The notes: generated by a model from the sequence alone, not told the origin. Positions 36,662 to 46,044 are shown, numbered from the stretch's first letter. The stretch is DNA of 64,000 nt from Streptomyces sp. NBC_01551 (GCF_026339935.1 NZ_JAPEPX010000001.1:1966501-2030500); one strand, 5' to 3'. Made by a program: numbers and translations.

Positions 36662-39532
36662 GTGCACGTGCCTGACGTCTCCGTGGTCGTCATCGTCTAC
36701 AACGACGCAGAGCGCCTGCCGGCAGCTGTCCAGTCGGTTTTGGACCAGACCCTGCGCGGCGTCGAGGTCGTGATCGTCGACGACTGCAGCAAGGACGCGT
36801 CCTTCGCGGTCGCCCGGGAGCTGGAGGCGGCGCACCCGGGAAGGGTGCGCGCGTTCCGGCTGCCGGAGAACAGCGGCGGCTGCGGCGCCCCGCGCAATCA
36901 CGGCATCCAGCGGGCGACCGGCACCTACGTGATGTTCCTGGACAGTGACGACGTACTGGAGCGCAACGCCTGCCGGAACATGCTGGCGGCGGCGCAGCGG
37001 ACCGGCGCCGACCTCGTCTCGGGCATGTGCGTCCGCGTGCACCTCGACGACCGCTGGCACCGGACCACCGAGTGGTACCCCTGGATCTATTCGCGCACGC
37101 GTACGCTCGAATCCATCACGGAGTACCCCGACCTGCTGGTTTACGACACCCTTTCGACGAACAAGTGCTATCGGCGCGCATTCCTGTTGGAACAGGGGCT
37201 CGAATTCCCCGTCGGTATCCACTACGAGGACCTGCTGTTTTCCGCGCAGGCGTATGTGGCCGCCCGCCGGATCACCCTCATCCCGAACCACGTCTACTTC
37301 TGGAACGTCATCGAGAAGGCCTCGGCGAAGTCGATCAGCAATCGGCGCCACGAGATCGAGAACTTCGTCCACCGGATGGAGATCCACCGCCGCGTCGACG
37401 AACTGCTCGCCGCCAAGGGCCACACCGCCCTCAAGTCGGCCAAGGACACCAAGTTCCTCAAGCACGACCTGGTCCTGCACCTGCGTGACCTGCCGCTCCT
37501 CGACGACGCGTACCGCCGCGAGTTCGCCCGCCTGGCCAACGGCTACCTGGCCGGCATCGACCCGGCCGCCTACGAGAGCGTCAACCACCTCCAGGCGATC
37601 TGCGCCTACCTGTTGGGCAAGGAGGACTGGGACAACCTGCTCCCGGCCGCCGACGCCATGGCCAACAAGGGCCGGCTCTCCTCACCGCTCGCCGAGCGCG
37701 ACGGCCGCGTCTACTGGTGCGCCGAGCACCTCGACGACACCGAGGGCCGCCGGATACTGGACGTCACCGACCAGGGATTCCACACCACTGCGCTCTCGGC
37801 CCTGCGGCTCGGCAACCGCCTCACCTCGTACGCGGACGACGGGCGCGGAACGGTCACCCTCAGCGGCTCCGTCGTGAACCCGCTGGGGCGCATCAAACCC
37901 GACGCCGACCTCAAGGCGACGCTCGAATTCCGGGCCCGGCGGCAGATCGGCGTACGGTCTTTCAGCTTCCCGGTGGCAACCGTGCGCCACGCGGGTGACT
38001 CGATCGAGTGGACTGTGACGGCCGACGTCGCCGGCACCGTGCGCCCCCTCGGCATCATCGACGCCGTCTGGGACGTCCGCCTGAAACTGACGGCGGGCCG
38101 CGACCGGATCACCAGCCGCGTCGCGATCGGCGGGGTCGACCTGGAGAACGCGGCCCGACTGCGCGTGCGCCCCCGGCTGACCCGGCTGGTCTCCGACCGA
38201 TTCGAGCCGGAGATGACCCGCAAGGGCAACCTCTCGTACGTCCTGACCGCCCAGGGCCCCGCCGCCGTCCGCACCCGGACGCTGATCGACAGCGCCATGC
38301 ACGGCAAGGCCGCGGGCGTGGTCAAGCGCGGCCTGCGGCGGGCGCTGAAGGCCCGCAGGAACATCGGCTCGGGTGAACAGAAGGTGAAGCTGTACCACGA
38401 GGTCTTCTCGAAATTGCCCGTCCGCAAGGGCACGGTGGTCTTCGAGAGCCACATGGGCAAGCAGTACAGCGACAGTCCGCGGGCGATCTACGAGGAGCTC
38501 GTCCGCCAGGACGCCCCCTTCGAGGCGATCTGGTCCTACGCGGGCGCCAAGCCCACCGGCTTCCCCCCGGAGGCCACCCTCGTCAAGCGCTGGAGCTGGC
38601 CGTACCTGCGGGCGCTGGCGCAGGCCGAGTACTGGGTCGACAACCAGGGCTTCCCGCTGGCCCTCGCCAAGCGCCCGGGAACCACGTACATCCAGACCTG
38701 GCACGGCTCCGCGCTCAAGCGGATGGGCTTCCACGAACCCCGTACCAAGGCCCAGGGCAAGGACGGGCAGGACCGCTTCCAGGCGGCCATCGACCGCTTC
38801 GACCACTTCCTGATCCGCTCCGAGCACGACGCCCGCACGCTCGCCAAGGCCTTCCGGCTGCGCGAGGAGGTGCTGCTGCGCACCGGCTACCCGCGCAACG
38901 ACGCCCTGGTCGCGGCGCAGCGGGAGGAGGCGCAGAGCGGGGAGCGGGTGCGCGGGCCGCTCGCCGCCGAGCTGGGCATCGACCCTGAGAAGAAGGTGCT
39001 GCTGTACGCGCCGACGTTCCGCGCGGGTGCGGACGGCGCGGTGGAGGGCTTCGAGTTCCCGTTCGACGTGGACGAGTTCGCCGACCGGCTCGGCGACCGC
39101 TTCACGCTGCTGGTGCGCACCCACTACCTCAACAGCGTGTCGCTGCCGCCGTCGGTCGCGGGCCGGGTCGTCGACGTGTCCCGGTACCACGACATCACCC
39201 CGCTGCTGGCGCTCGCCGACGCCCTGATCACCGACTACTCGTCCGTGATGTTCGACTACGCGGTGCTGGACCGGCCGATGTTCTTCTTCGCGTACGACTA
39301 CGACAAGTACGCGACCGACATCCGCGGCACGTACTTCGACCTGAAGGAGAAGGCGCCGGGCCCGGTGGTGGCCACGGCCGACGAACTCCTCCAGGCGCTC
39401 GCCGCCTTCGAGGAGGCGGACGCGAAGTACGCGGAGGCGCGCCAGCGCTTCCTGACCGAGTTCGGCGAGTACGACCACGGGGACGCGGCCCGCCGGATCG
39501 TCGCGAAGTTCTTCACCAGGAGCGGCAAGTGA
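36662..39532 (+). CDS. Fusion of a GT2 glycosyltransferase and a TagF-like CDP-glycerol/polyol-phosphate polymerase
   Basis: 956 aa from a GTG. Residues 1-330 are a GT-A glycosyltransferase (DVSVVVIVYNDAERLPAAVQ, PENSGGCGAPRNHG, MFLDSDDV). The middle (about 340-560) is beta-rich, without a recognised name. Residues about 580-950 are a CDP-glycerol glycerophosphotransferase domain, with HGSALKRMG from 681 and DYSSVMFDY from 858, the TagF catalytic motifs. Such enzymes polymerise polyol-phosphate or sugar-phosphate units of wall polymers. An alternative GTG lies two codons in. It overlaps the GT4 gene by 4 nt. A role in a polyglycosyl-phosphate wall polymer is inference. Confidence 0.9.
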   Translation: MHVPDVSVVVIVYNDAERLPAAVQSVLDQTLRGVEVVIVDDCSKDASFAVARELEAAHPGRVRAFRLPENSGGCGAPRNHGIQRATGTYVMFLDSDDVLERNACRNMLAAAQRTGADLVSGMCVRVHLDDRWHRTTEWYPWIYSRTRTLESITEYPDLLVYDTLSTNKCYRRAFLLEQGLEFPVGIHYEDLLFSAQAYVAARRITLIPNHVYFWNVIEKASAKSISNRRHEIENFVHRMEIHRRVDELLAAKGHTALKSAKDTKFLKHDLVLHLRDLPLLDDAYRREFARLANGYLAGIDPAAYESVNHLQAICAYLLGKEDWDNLLPAADAMANKGRLSSPLAERDGRVYWCAEHLDDTEGRRILDVTDQGFHTTALSALRLGNRLTSYADDGRGTVTLSGSVVNPLGRIKPDADLKATLEFRARRQIGVRSFSFPVATVRHAGDSIEWTVTADVAGTVRPLGIIDAVWDVRLKLTAGRDRITSRVAIGGVDLENAARLRVRPRLTRLVSDRFEPEMTRKGNLSYVLTAQGPAAVRTRTLIDSAMHGKAAGVVKRGLRRALKARRNIGSGEQKVKLYHEVFSKLPVRKGTVVFESHMGKQYSDSPRAIYEELVRQDAPFEAIWSYAGAKPTGFPPEATLVKRWSWPYLRALAQAEYWVDNQGFPLALAKRPGTTYIQTWHGSALKRMGFHEPRTKAQGKDGQDRFQAAIDRFDHFLIRSEHDARTLAKAFRLREEVLLRTGYPRNDALVAAQREEAQSGERVRGPLAAELGIDPEKKVLLYAPTFRAGADGAVEGFEFPFDVDEFADRLGDRFTLLVRTHYLNSVSLPPSVAGRVVDVSRYHDITPLLALADALITDYSSVMFDYAVLDRPMFFFAYDYDKYATDIRGTYFDLKEKAPGPVVATADELLQALAAFEEADAKYAEARQRFLTEFGEYDHGDAARRIVAKFFTRSGK

Positions 39533-40704
39533 GCCAGCAGAGCGCCGCCGGGGCCGGCGGCCGTGACATCTTCCTCGTCTCCAACAGCGTGGACGAGCTC
39601 GGCGGCGTGACCACCTGGTCGCACCAGATCGCGCGGCTGTTCAGCGAGCGCGGGCACCGGGTGCACGTCATCGGGATCGCACCGGTCGCCGAGGAACTGC
39701 GCCAGCGGCTCCCGCGCGACCTGCCGTACGAGACGACCACCCTGTACGACGCCCACCCGCCGCAGGCTCGCGCGCTGCACGGGATCAAGGGCCGGCTCAA
39801 CGCGCCCGAGCGCCGCCGCCAGGCGTCCCGGCGCGCCGGGATGCGCGCGCGGGCGGAGAAGCTGAGCACGCTGTTCCGGGCGGCCGGGCCGGGGGCGGTC
39901 GTGATCGTCACCCAGGTGTGGGCGATGGAGTGGGTGGCGCTCGCCGACACCAAGGGCCTCACGGTCATCGGGATGAGCCACGAGTCGTACGAGGCCAGCC
40001 ACAAGTCCTCGCGCGCCGCGCGGGTCCGGCGCCACTACCGGGAGGTCGACCGGCTGCTGGTGCTGACCCAGGAGGACGCGGACCTGTGGATCCGGGCCGG
40101 CATGGAGAACGTCGCGAGCATGCCGAACCCGCTGCCGTTCATGCCGGACTCCCCCGCTCCGCGCACCGGGAAGGTGGTGGCGAGCATCGGCAGGCTGTCC
40201 TTCGAGAAGGGCCTGGACCTGCTGCTCGACGCGTGGGCGGACGCGGCACCGCGCCACCCCGACTGGGTCCTGCGGATCTACGGGGCCGGCACGGAGGAGC
40301 CGGCGCTGCGGGCGCACTGCGCCTCGCTCGGGCTGGACGACTCGGTGGAGTGGATGGGCAGCACGGACGACGTGCTGGGCGCGCTGCGCCAGGCGTCGGT
40401 GTTCGCGCAGGCCTCGCGGGCCGAGGGGTTCCCGATCACGCTGCTGGAGGCGATGGCGGCGGGCCTGCCGGTGGCCGCGTTCGACTGCGCGCCCGGCGTA
40501 CGGGAGATCGTGACGCAGGGGGAGGACGGGCTGCTGGCCCGGCTAGGCAACACGATGGAGCTGGCCGGGCACTTGGACGTGCTGATGTCGGACCGCGGGC
40601 TGCGCGATCGGCTCGGGGACACCGCGTTCCGCCAGGTGCGGCGGTACTCCAGTGCCGAGATCACCGACCGCTGGGAAGAGCTGCTGGCGTTCCTGGAGCG
40701 CTGA
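39529..40704 (+). CDS. Family 4 glycosyltransferase
   Basis: 391-aa GT-B fold enzyme. The N-terminal domain has FLVSNSVDELGGVTTWSHQI. The C-terminal GT4 domain has VVASIGRLSFEKGLDLLLDAW, IYGAGTEEPALR and the EX7E motif in SRAEGFPITLLEAMAAGLPV, followed by AFDCAPGVREIV. The GTG start overlaps the TagF-like stop (GTGA), so the two are coupled. It probably adds a sugar to the same polymer; donor and acceptor are unknown. It ends at a bidirectional terminator facing galE. Confidence 0.92.
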   Translation: MSQQSAAGAGGRDIFLVSNSVDELGGVTTWSHQIARLFSERGHRVHVIGIAPVAEELRQRLPRDLPYETTTLYDAHPPQARALHGIKGRLNAPERRRQASRRAGMRARAEKLSTLFRAAGPGAVVIVTQVWAMEWVALADTKGLTVIGMSHESYEASHKSSRAARVRRHYREVDRLLVLTQEDADLWIRAGMENVASMPNPLPFMPDSPAPRTGKVVASIGRLSFEKGLDLLLDAWADAAPRHPDWVLRIYGAGTEEPALRAHCASLGLDDSVEWMGSTDDVLGALRQASVFAQASRAEGFPITLLEAMAAGLPVAAFDCAPGVREIVTQGEDGLLARLGNTMELAGHLDVLMSDRGLRDRLGDTAFRQVRRYSSAEITDRWEELLAFLER

Positions 40705-40719
40705 GCGCGGCGTGAACGT

Positions 40720-40765
40720 GTGAGACCGCCCGCCCCGGAAGGTGATCCGGGGCGGGCGGTCTCAC
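40720..40765. terminator. Bidirectional terminator between the GT4 gene and galE
   Basis: A 19-bp perfect stem, GTGAGACCGCCCGCCCCGG (40720-40738) with 40747-40765, and an 8-nt loop. It lies between two convergent genes, 15 nt past each stop codon. Confidence 0.92.
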
Positions 40766-40779
40766 GCGATCGGCCGTGT

Positions 40780-41781
40780 TCAGCGCTCGGCGTGCTGGAG
40801 GGCGCCCTTGCGGTTGGCCTCCCAGCCGGCCCAGGCCGAGGTGATCATCTCGCGGACGTCGTGGCGGGCCTTCCAGCCCAGCTCGGCGGCGATCTTGTCG
40901 GCCGAGGCCACGACCTTCGCCGGGTCACCGGGGCGGCGCGGGGTGATCACCGGCGCGTAGGTGTGCCCGGTGTTGGCGTTGAGGAGCTCGACCATCTCCT
41001 TGACGGAAACGCCCTCGCCTCGGCCGATGTTCACGGTGAGGTCCTTGTACTCGCCCGCCGCGCCCCACTCGGCGAGCTTGCGGGCCGCGACGACGTGGGC
41101 GTCCGCGAGGTCCTCGACGTGGATGTAGTCACGGATGCAGGTGCCGTCCGGGGTCGGGTAGTCGTCGCCGAAGATGCGGGCGCCCTGGCCCGCGTCGTAG
41201 CGCTCGAAGACCATCGGGACCAGGTTGAAGACGCCGGTGTCGGCGAGCTCCGGGGTCGCGGCGCCCGCCACGTTGAAGTAGCGCAGGCAGGCGGTGGAGA
41301 TGCCGTGCGCCTTGCCGGCGGCACGGACCAGCCATTCGCCGGCCAGCTTGGTCTCGCCGTAGGGGCTGAGCGGCGCGCACGGGGTCGTCTCGGTGACCGA
41401 GTCCACGTCGGGCATGCCGTACACGGAGGCGGAGGAGGAGAAGAGGAAGTTGCGGATTCCGGCGGCCGCGACCTCGCCGAGCAGGACCTGGAGGCCCTCC
41501 ACGTTCTCGTGGTAGTAGTACATCGGCTTCTCGACGGACTCGCCGACCTGCTTCTTGCCCGCGAGGTGCACCACGCCGGTGATCTTGTGCTCCCGGATGG
41601 TCTTCTCCAGGACCAGGCGGTCCAGGACCGAACCGATCACGAGCGGGACACCCTCCGGCACACGGTCCTCGTTGCCCGTGGACAGGTCGTCCAGGACGAC
41701 CACCTTCTCACCCGCGAGCAGCATCGCGCGGACGACGTGCGCGCCGATGTAGCCGGCGCCACCGGTGATCAGAAACGTCAT
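40780..41781 (-). CDS. galE: UDP-glucose 4-epimerase
   Basis: Interconverts UDP-glucose and UDP-galactose; 333 aa. The NAD-binding motif TGGAGYIG is at residues 6-13, the catalytic YxxxK is in SPYGETKLAGEWL, and the SSSASVYG segment carries the catalytic Ser. The long frame upstream of the ATG at 41781 is not family-like. It lies in the glycosyltransferase cluster and probably supplies galactose for the surface polymer. A second galE with galactose catabolism genes may exist elsewhere. Confidence 0.94.
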   Translation of the reverse strand: MTFLITGGAGYIGAHVVRAMLLAGEKVVVLDDLSTGNEDRVPEGVPLVIGSVLDRLVLEKTIREHKITGVVHLAGKKQVGESVEKPMYYYHENVEGLQVLLGEVAAAGIRNFLFSSSASVYGMPDVDSVTETTPCAPLSPYGETKLAGEWLVRAAGKAHGISTACLRYFNVAGAATPELADTGVFNLVPMVFERYDAGQGARIFGDDYPTPDGTCIRDYIHVEDLADAHVVAARKLAEWGAAGEYKDLTVNIGRGEGVSVKEMVELLNANTGHTYAPVITPRRPGDPAKVVASADKIAAELGWKARHDVREMITSAWAGWEANRKGALQHAER

Positions 41782-41904
41782 GCGTATCTCCCTGAGGGTC
41801 CCCCCGGACGGCGTCCGGGGGACTGTTCGATATATCCGTGCTGTAAACCTGTTGAGCCATGTCCGGGAAAGCGGCCATCGTACGGCGGTCGCCGTAGGAA
41901 GCCC

Positions 41905-41940
41905 GTCAACCCGACCGTCAACCCGACCGGCAGCCCGCCC
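41905..41940. repeat. 12-bp tandem repeat over the stop codon of the 41918 gene
   Basis: GTCAACCCGACC is repeated at 41905-41916 and 41917-41928, with a third degraded unit to 41940. The stop codon of the minus-strand glycosyltransferase gene (41918-41920) lies in the second unit. Confidence 0.7.
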
Positions 41941-43549
41941 GGGTCCGGTCCAAGCGGTTGCGAACGAGGGCCAGCGCGCCCTGCGCACCGGGCGCGAGCC
42001 GCAGCGCCAGCGAGCCGGCCGCCGTACGGTAAGGCTGCGCCAGCAGAACACCGTACCGGCTGCTCGGCAGGACCCGGCGGCCGAGCAGGTCGCCGAAGGG
42101 CCGCACCGCGGTGTGCACGGCGCTCCCGTCGGCGCAGCGCACCTCCACCCGGACGTCCCAGGCCTGCATGCCGCGCAGCCCCCGGCGCCGTCCCGTGACG
42201 GCCAGGCCGCCCACGCGCAGCGGCAGCTCGGCGACCCAGCCCCCGCCGCCCGGCGCGGCGGCCAGCGCGACCGGGTGCCCGAGGGCGGGTTCGCCTCCGT
42301 GCCGGGGCAGGAAGCTCAGCCGGGCGGTGTCCGGGCCGGCCGCGGCGAGCCGCCCGTACAGGTCGTGCACGCGGATCCGGACCGCGGCGCGCCCGGCCCG
42401 CTCCACCTCGACGGCGACGGGCAGTTCGGCGAGCGGCATCGCGGCCAGCCCGTCCAGCTCGACCGGCAGCTCCTCGCTCCACACCGCCGCCCCGTCGGCG
42501 CCGGTCGCGTAGGGCGGCAGCAGGCACGGCGGGGCCGAGGCGAAGCGGGTCAGCCGGTCCATGTCGGCGGGCGGGGCGTCACTGGCCCGCAGCAGCCGCA
42601 CGATCCACCGGCCGTGGGCAGCGGCGGCGGCGATGTCGCCCTCGGAGAGGCAGTCCAGGCCGTGGCGGGTCAGGGTCCACCAGGCGGCCCGGTAGCGCGG
42701 GTCCGGGTCGAGCTCGCGCAGGTATATCGGCAGGTCGTATTCGAGGAACTTGACCTTGCAGGCGCGGCCGAGCGCGGGCGCGGCCTCGCCGAGGATGCGG
42801 GCGGCCTCGTGGTGGGCCTCGACGCGGGCGTGCCAGTTGCCGACGTCCGCCCGGTCCAGGGAGATCGAAACCCGGGCGGCGGTGCGGCGCACGTGCCAGA
42901 CGTAGACGAGGTCACCGACGACCGCGATGCGCGGGGCGGCGGCCAGCACCCGGGCCGTGAAAACGAAATCCTCGTAAACGAACCGGCCGTCGGGAAAGCG
43001 GATCGCATGCTTGTCCAGGAAGTACCGGTCGTACAGCTTGTTGACGCACAGGGTGTCGCGGACCAGTTCGGGCCGGTCGGTGGGCTGCTCGATGACCTCG
43101 CCCGGCGTGTAGAGACCGGGCACCCACGGCAGGTCGCGGCCCCGCGGCAGCTCGCGCCGCACGCACGCGCCGACGGCGACGGGCGCGGCGTGCCGCTCGG
43201 CGGCCGCCACCAGGGCGTCCGCCGCGCCCGGCGGCAGGACGTCGTCGCTGTCCAGGAACATGACGTACGGGGCGGTCGCGGCCGCCATCCCGTCGTTGCG
43301 CGGTGTCCCGCAGCCCCCGCTGTTCTCCGCCCGGTGCACCACCTTCAGCCGGGGGTGGACGGCCGCCAGAGCGTCCAGGACCCGGCCCGTGCCGTCCGTG
43401 GAGGCGTCGTTCACCGCGACGACCTCGGAGACGACCGGGCCCTGGGCGAGAGCCGAGGAAACGGCCTCGCCCACGAGCCCGGCGTCGTTGAACGCGATCA
43501 CCACAACGGTGACCGTGGAGGATGGGCAGCTGTTCACCCGGCGGACCAT
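41918..43549 (-). CDS. Family 2 glycosyltransferase (paralogue of the GT2-TagF N-terminus)
   Basis: 543 aa. The GT-A domain (VTVVVIAFNDAGLVGEAVSS, AENSGGCGTPRNDGM, MFLDSDDVLPPG) resembles the N-terminal half of the 36662 gene closely, including the SGGCG(A/T)PRN motif. The C-terminal half (about 330-543) is beta-rich with no recognised domain and no TagF part. There is no signal peptide or membrane helix. Starts at 43549 (ATG) or four codons in (GTG, 43537) are both possible. It is 136 nt upstream of galE in the same direction. Its stop codon lies in a 12-bp tandem repeat. Confidence 0.86.
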   Translation of the reverse strand: MVRRVNSCPSSTVTVVVIAFNDAGLVGEAVSSALAQGPVVSEVVAVNDASTDGTGRVLDALAAVHPRLKVVHRAENSGGCGTPRNDGMAAATAPYVMFLDSDDVLPPGAADALVAAAERHAAPVAVGACVRRELPRGRDLPWVPGLYTPGEVIEQPTDRPELVRDTLCVNKLYDRYFLDKHAIRFPDGRFVYEDFVFTARVLAAAPRIAVVGDLVYVWHVRRTAARVSISLDRADVGNWHARVEAHHEAARILGEAAPALGRACKVKFLEYDLPIYLRELDPDPRYRAAWWTLTRHGLDCLSEGDIAAAAAHGRWIVRLLRASDAPPADMDRLTRFASAPPCLLPPYATGADGAAVWSEELPVELDGLAAMPLAELPVAVEVERAGRAAVRIRVHDLYGRLAAAGPDTARLSFLPRHGGEPALGHPVALAAAPGGGGWVAELPLRVGGLAVTGRRRGLRGMQAWDVRVEVRCADGSAVHTAVRPFGDLLGRRVLPSSRYGVLLAQPYRTAAGSLALRLAPGAQGALALVRNRLDRTRAGCRSG

Positions 43550-43604
43550 AGCCGACCTGGCAGGGGCCTAAATCAAGGTGAAGAGGGCGCTGACATGGAC
43601 AGGA

Positions 43605-45050
43605 TTAGAACGGACGGAACTCGTCGTACTCCTGCTGGGCCGAGTCACCACGCTTGGCTTCCTTCTCCTTGCGGCGCTGGGTGGCCGGGCGCGGGGCCTC
43701 CATGCGGTGGTCCTCACCGCGGCGGCCCAGCATCTCGGCGCCGGCCATCATGGTCGGCTCCCAGTCGAAGACGACCGCGTTCTCGTCGGAGCCGATGGCG
43801 ACACCGTCACCCGCACGGGCGCCCGCCTTCTTGAGCGCCTCCTCGACGCCGAGGCGGTTGAGACGGTCCGCGAGGTAACCGACGGCCTCGTCGTTGTTGA
43901 AGTCGGTCTGGCGCACCCAGCGCTCCGGCTTCTCGCCGCGCACGTTGTAGACGTCCTCGACCTCGTCGTACGTGACGGTGAAGCCGGCGTCGTCCACGGC
44001 CTTCGGGCGGATGACGATACGGGTCGCCTCCTCCTTCGGCTTGCGGGCGCGCGCCTTGGCGACGACCTCGGCGAGGAAGTACGAGAGCTCCTTGAGGCCC
44101 GTACGGGCGACGGCGGAGACCTCGAAGACCTTGTAGCCGCGGGCCTCCAGGTCCGGGCGGACCATGTCGGCGAGGTCCTGGCCGTCGGGGATGTCGACCT
44201 TGTTCAGGACGACGAGGCGCGGGCGCTTCTCCAGGCCGCCGCCGTAGATCTTGAGCTCCTCCTCGATCACGTCGAGGTCGGCCACCGGGTCGCGGTCGGA
44301 CTCCAGGGTGGCGGTGTCCAGGACGTGCACGAGCACCGAGCAGCGCTCGACGTGGCGCAGGAACTCCAGGCCGAGGCCCTTGCCCTGGCTGGCGCCCGGG
44401 ATCAGGCCCGGGACGTCGGCGATCGTGTAGACGGTCGAGCCGGCGGTGACGACGCCCAGGTTCGGGACCAAGGTGGTGAAGGGGTAGTCGGCGATCTTCG
44501 GCTTGGCGGCGGAGAGCACCGAGATCAGCGAGGACTTGCCGGCGCTCGGGAAGCCGACCAGCGCCACGTCGGCGACGGTCTTGAGCTCCAGGACGATGTC
44601 ACCGGTCGTACCGGGGACACCGAGCAGCGCGAAGCCGGGGGCCTTGCGGCGGGCGGAGGACAGGGCCGCGTTGCCCAGACCGCCGCGGCCGCCCTCGGCG
44701 GCGACGTACGTGGTGCCCTGGCCGACGAGGTCGGCGAGGACGTTGCCCTCCTTGTCGAGGACGACGGTGCCGTCCGGCACGGGCAGGACCAGGTCCTGGC
44801 CGTCCTTGCCGGAGCGGTTGCCGCCCTCGCCGGGCTTGCCGTTGGTGGCCTTGCGGTGCGGGCTGTGGTGGTAGTCCAGCAGGGTGGTGATCGCCTGCTC
44901 CACCACCAGGATCACGTCGCCGCCACGGCCGCCGTTGCCGCCATCGGGGCCGCCGAGCGGCTTGAACTTCTCCCGGTGAACGGAGGCGCAGCCGTGGCCC
45001 CCGTTACCCGCGGCGACGTGCAGCTCGACGCGGTCCACGAAGGTGGTCAT
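43605..45050 (-). CDS. obg: GTPase Obg/CgtA
   Basis: Ribosome-associated GTPase, 481 aa. The Gly-rich Obg fold occupies residues 1-158 ([14 protein letters not shown]), and the G1 motif GFPSAGKSS is at 166-174, followed by [10 protein letters not shown] (G3) and NKVDIP (G4). The C-terminal Obg-specific OCT domain ends in a charged tail with [16 protein letters not shown]. In S. coelicolor Obg is linked to aerial mycelium formation. GGAGG precedes the ATG. It is downstream of rplU-rpmA, with a large hairpin between rpmA and obg. Confidence 0.97.
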   Translation of the reverse strand: MTTFVDRVELHVAAGNGGHGCASVHREKFKPLGGPDGGNGGRGGDVILVVEQAITTLLDYHHSPHRKATNGKPGEGGNRSGKDGQDLVLPVPDGTVVLDKEGNVLADLVGQGTTYVAAEGGRGGLGNAALSSARRKAPGFALLGVPGTTGDIVLELKTVADVALVGFPSAGKSSLISVLSAAKPKIADYPFTTLVPNLGVVTAGSTVYTIADVPGLIPGASQGKGLGLEFLRHVERCSVLVHVLDTATLESDRDPVADLDVIEEELKIYGGGLEKRPRLVVLNKVDIPDGQDLADMVRPDLEARGYKVFEVSAVARTGLKELSYFLAEVVAKARARKPKEEATRIVIRPKAVDDAGFTVTYDEVEDVYNVRGEKPERWVRQTDFNNDEAVGYLADRLNRLGVEEALKKAGARAGDGVAIGSDENAVVFDWEPTMMAGAEMLGRRGEDHRMEAPRPATQRRKEKEAKRGDSAQQEYDEFRPF

Positions 45051-45130
45051 GGTTGTTCCTCCAGTTACATGCGGGAATGTCCCGGACAGGCCTTGCTGTC
45101 CATTAAAACGTCTGTACGTACCAACGCGCC

Positions 45131-45183
45131 GAGGGCGGACCTCTCTTCCCGGCTTGCGCCGGAAAGAGCTGAGATCCGCCCTC
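45131..45183 (-). terminator. Hairpin between rpmA and obg
   Basis: GAGGGCGGA (45131-45139) pairs with TCCGCCCTC (45175-45183). An inner CTCTTCCCGGC/GCCGGAAAGAG arm pairs with one mismatch. It follows the rpmA stop by 35 nt and lies 80 nt before obg. It is probably a partial terminator or processing site that lowers obg relative to the ribosomal proteins. Confidence 0.6.
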
Positions 45184-45218
45184 GGGAAGTTACGAACGCT
45201 TGATCAGCCGAAGCTGGA

Positions 45219-45473
45219 TCAGGCGGCCGGAACGATGTTGACGACCTTGCGGCCACGGTGCGTGCCGAACTGCACGGCACCGGCCTGCAGCGCGAACAGC
45301 GTGTCGTCGCCGCCACGGCCGACGCCCGCGCCCGGGTGGAAGTGCGTGCCGCGCTGGCGGACGAGGATCTCACCAGCGGAAACGACCTGACCGCCGAAGC
45401 GCTTCACGCCGAGCCGCTGGGCATTGGAGTCGCGCCCGTTCCGGGTGGACGATGCGCCCTTCTTGTGTGCCAT
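45219..45473 (-). CDS. rpmA: 50S ribosomal protein L27
   Basis: 84-aa protein near the peptidyl transferase centre. [20 protein letters not shown] and [28 protein letters not shown] are diagnostic. The N-terminus starts directly with AHKKG, so there is no cleavable extension like that of Firmicutes. It follows rplU with a 13-nt gap and is co-transcribed with it. Confidence 0.98.
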   Translation of the reverse strand: MAHKKGASSTRNGRDSNAQRLGVKRFGGQVVSAGEILVRQRGTHFHPGAGVGRGGDDTLFALQAGAVQFGTHRGRKVVNIVPAA

Positions 45474-45486
45474 GTCTCAGTCCCTC

Positions 45487-45807
45487 TTACTTCGCAGCCG
45501 CGGGGATACCGGTGACCTTGATCGCCGTGTACTGCTGGCGGTGACCCTGGCGACGGCGGTAGCCGGTCTTGTTCTTGTAGCGCAGGATGTCGATCTTGGC
45601 GCCCTTGTGGTGGTCCACGACCTCGGCCTGGACCTTGATGCCGGCCAGGACCCACGGGTCGCTGGTCACGGCGTCGCCGTCGACAACGAGCAGGGTCGAG
45701 AGCTCGACCGTGTCGCCAACCTTGGCAGTGGAAATCTTGTCAACCTCAACGATGTCGCCGACAGCAACCTTGTGCTGGCGACCACCGCTGCGCACGATGG
45801 CGTACAC
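45487..45807 (-). CDS. rplU: 50S ribosomal protein L21
   Basis: 106-aa ribosomal protein from a GTG ([23 protein letters not shown]). [23 protein letters not shown] is the L21 C-terminal signature. The frame stays open upstream to 45954, but that part is the leader RNA and not protein. It is first in the rplU-rpmA-obg operon, behind a strong promoter and a leader of about 150 nt. Confidence 0.97.
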   Translation of the reverse strand: MYAIVRSGGRQHKVAVGDIVEVDKISTAKVGDTVELSTLLVVDGDAVTSDPWVLAGIKVQAEVVDHHKGAKIDILRYKNKTGYRRRQGHRQQYTAIKVTGIPAAAK

Positions 45808-45965
45808 GCGGATCTCTCTCTCACTCGGGACGGATGCTCCTGAAGCCAGCCGCTCAGGCGGGCCGGAGCCCGAACTGATCCGGATTGGACGAGCGGCCTC
45901 TCCGGGCAGAGCCTGGAGGAAGGTGCTCAGGAGCGCGGCGCGTACATACGACACGCCGACGGTCT

Positions 45966-45994
45966 AGGTTACGGGGCCGGTTCCGGAGGGTCAA
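45966..45994 (-). promoter_or_regulatory. Promoter of rplU-rpmA-obg
   Basis: On the minus strand, TTGACC (45994-45989), a 17-nt spacer and TAACCT (45971-45966). This is a good match to the principal sigma factor consensus. Transcription would begin near 45959, leaving about 150 nt of leader before rplU. Confidence 0.75.
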
Positions 45995-46008
45995 ACCGGG
46001 CCCCGCAA

Positions 46009-46044
46009 GGCCGTGGGCCCCGCCTCTCGGCGGGGCCCACGGCC
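46009..46044 (-). terminator. Terminator of rne
   Basis: GGCCGTGGGCCCCGCC (46009-46024) pairs perfectly over 16 bp with 46029-46044, 4-nt loop, 10 nt past the rne stop and just upstream of the rplU promoter. Confidence 0.92.

Noticed and set aside
43605..45050. A biosynthetic gene cluster (antibiotic) around the glycosyltransferases
   Set aside because: No PKS, NRPS, terpene or RiPP genes and no resistance or pathway regulator are present; the enzymes fit a cell-wall polymer.
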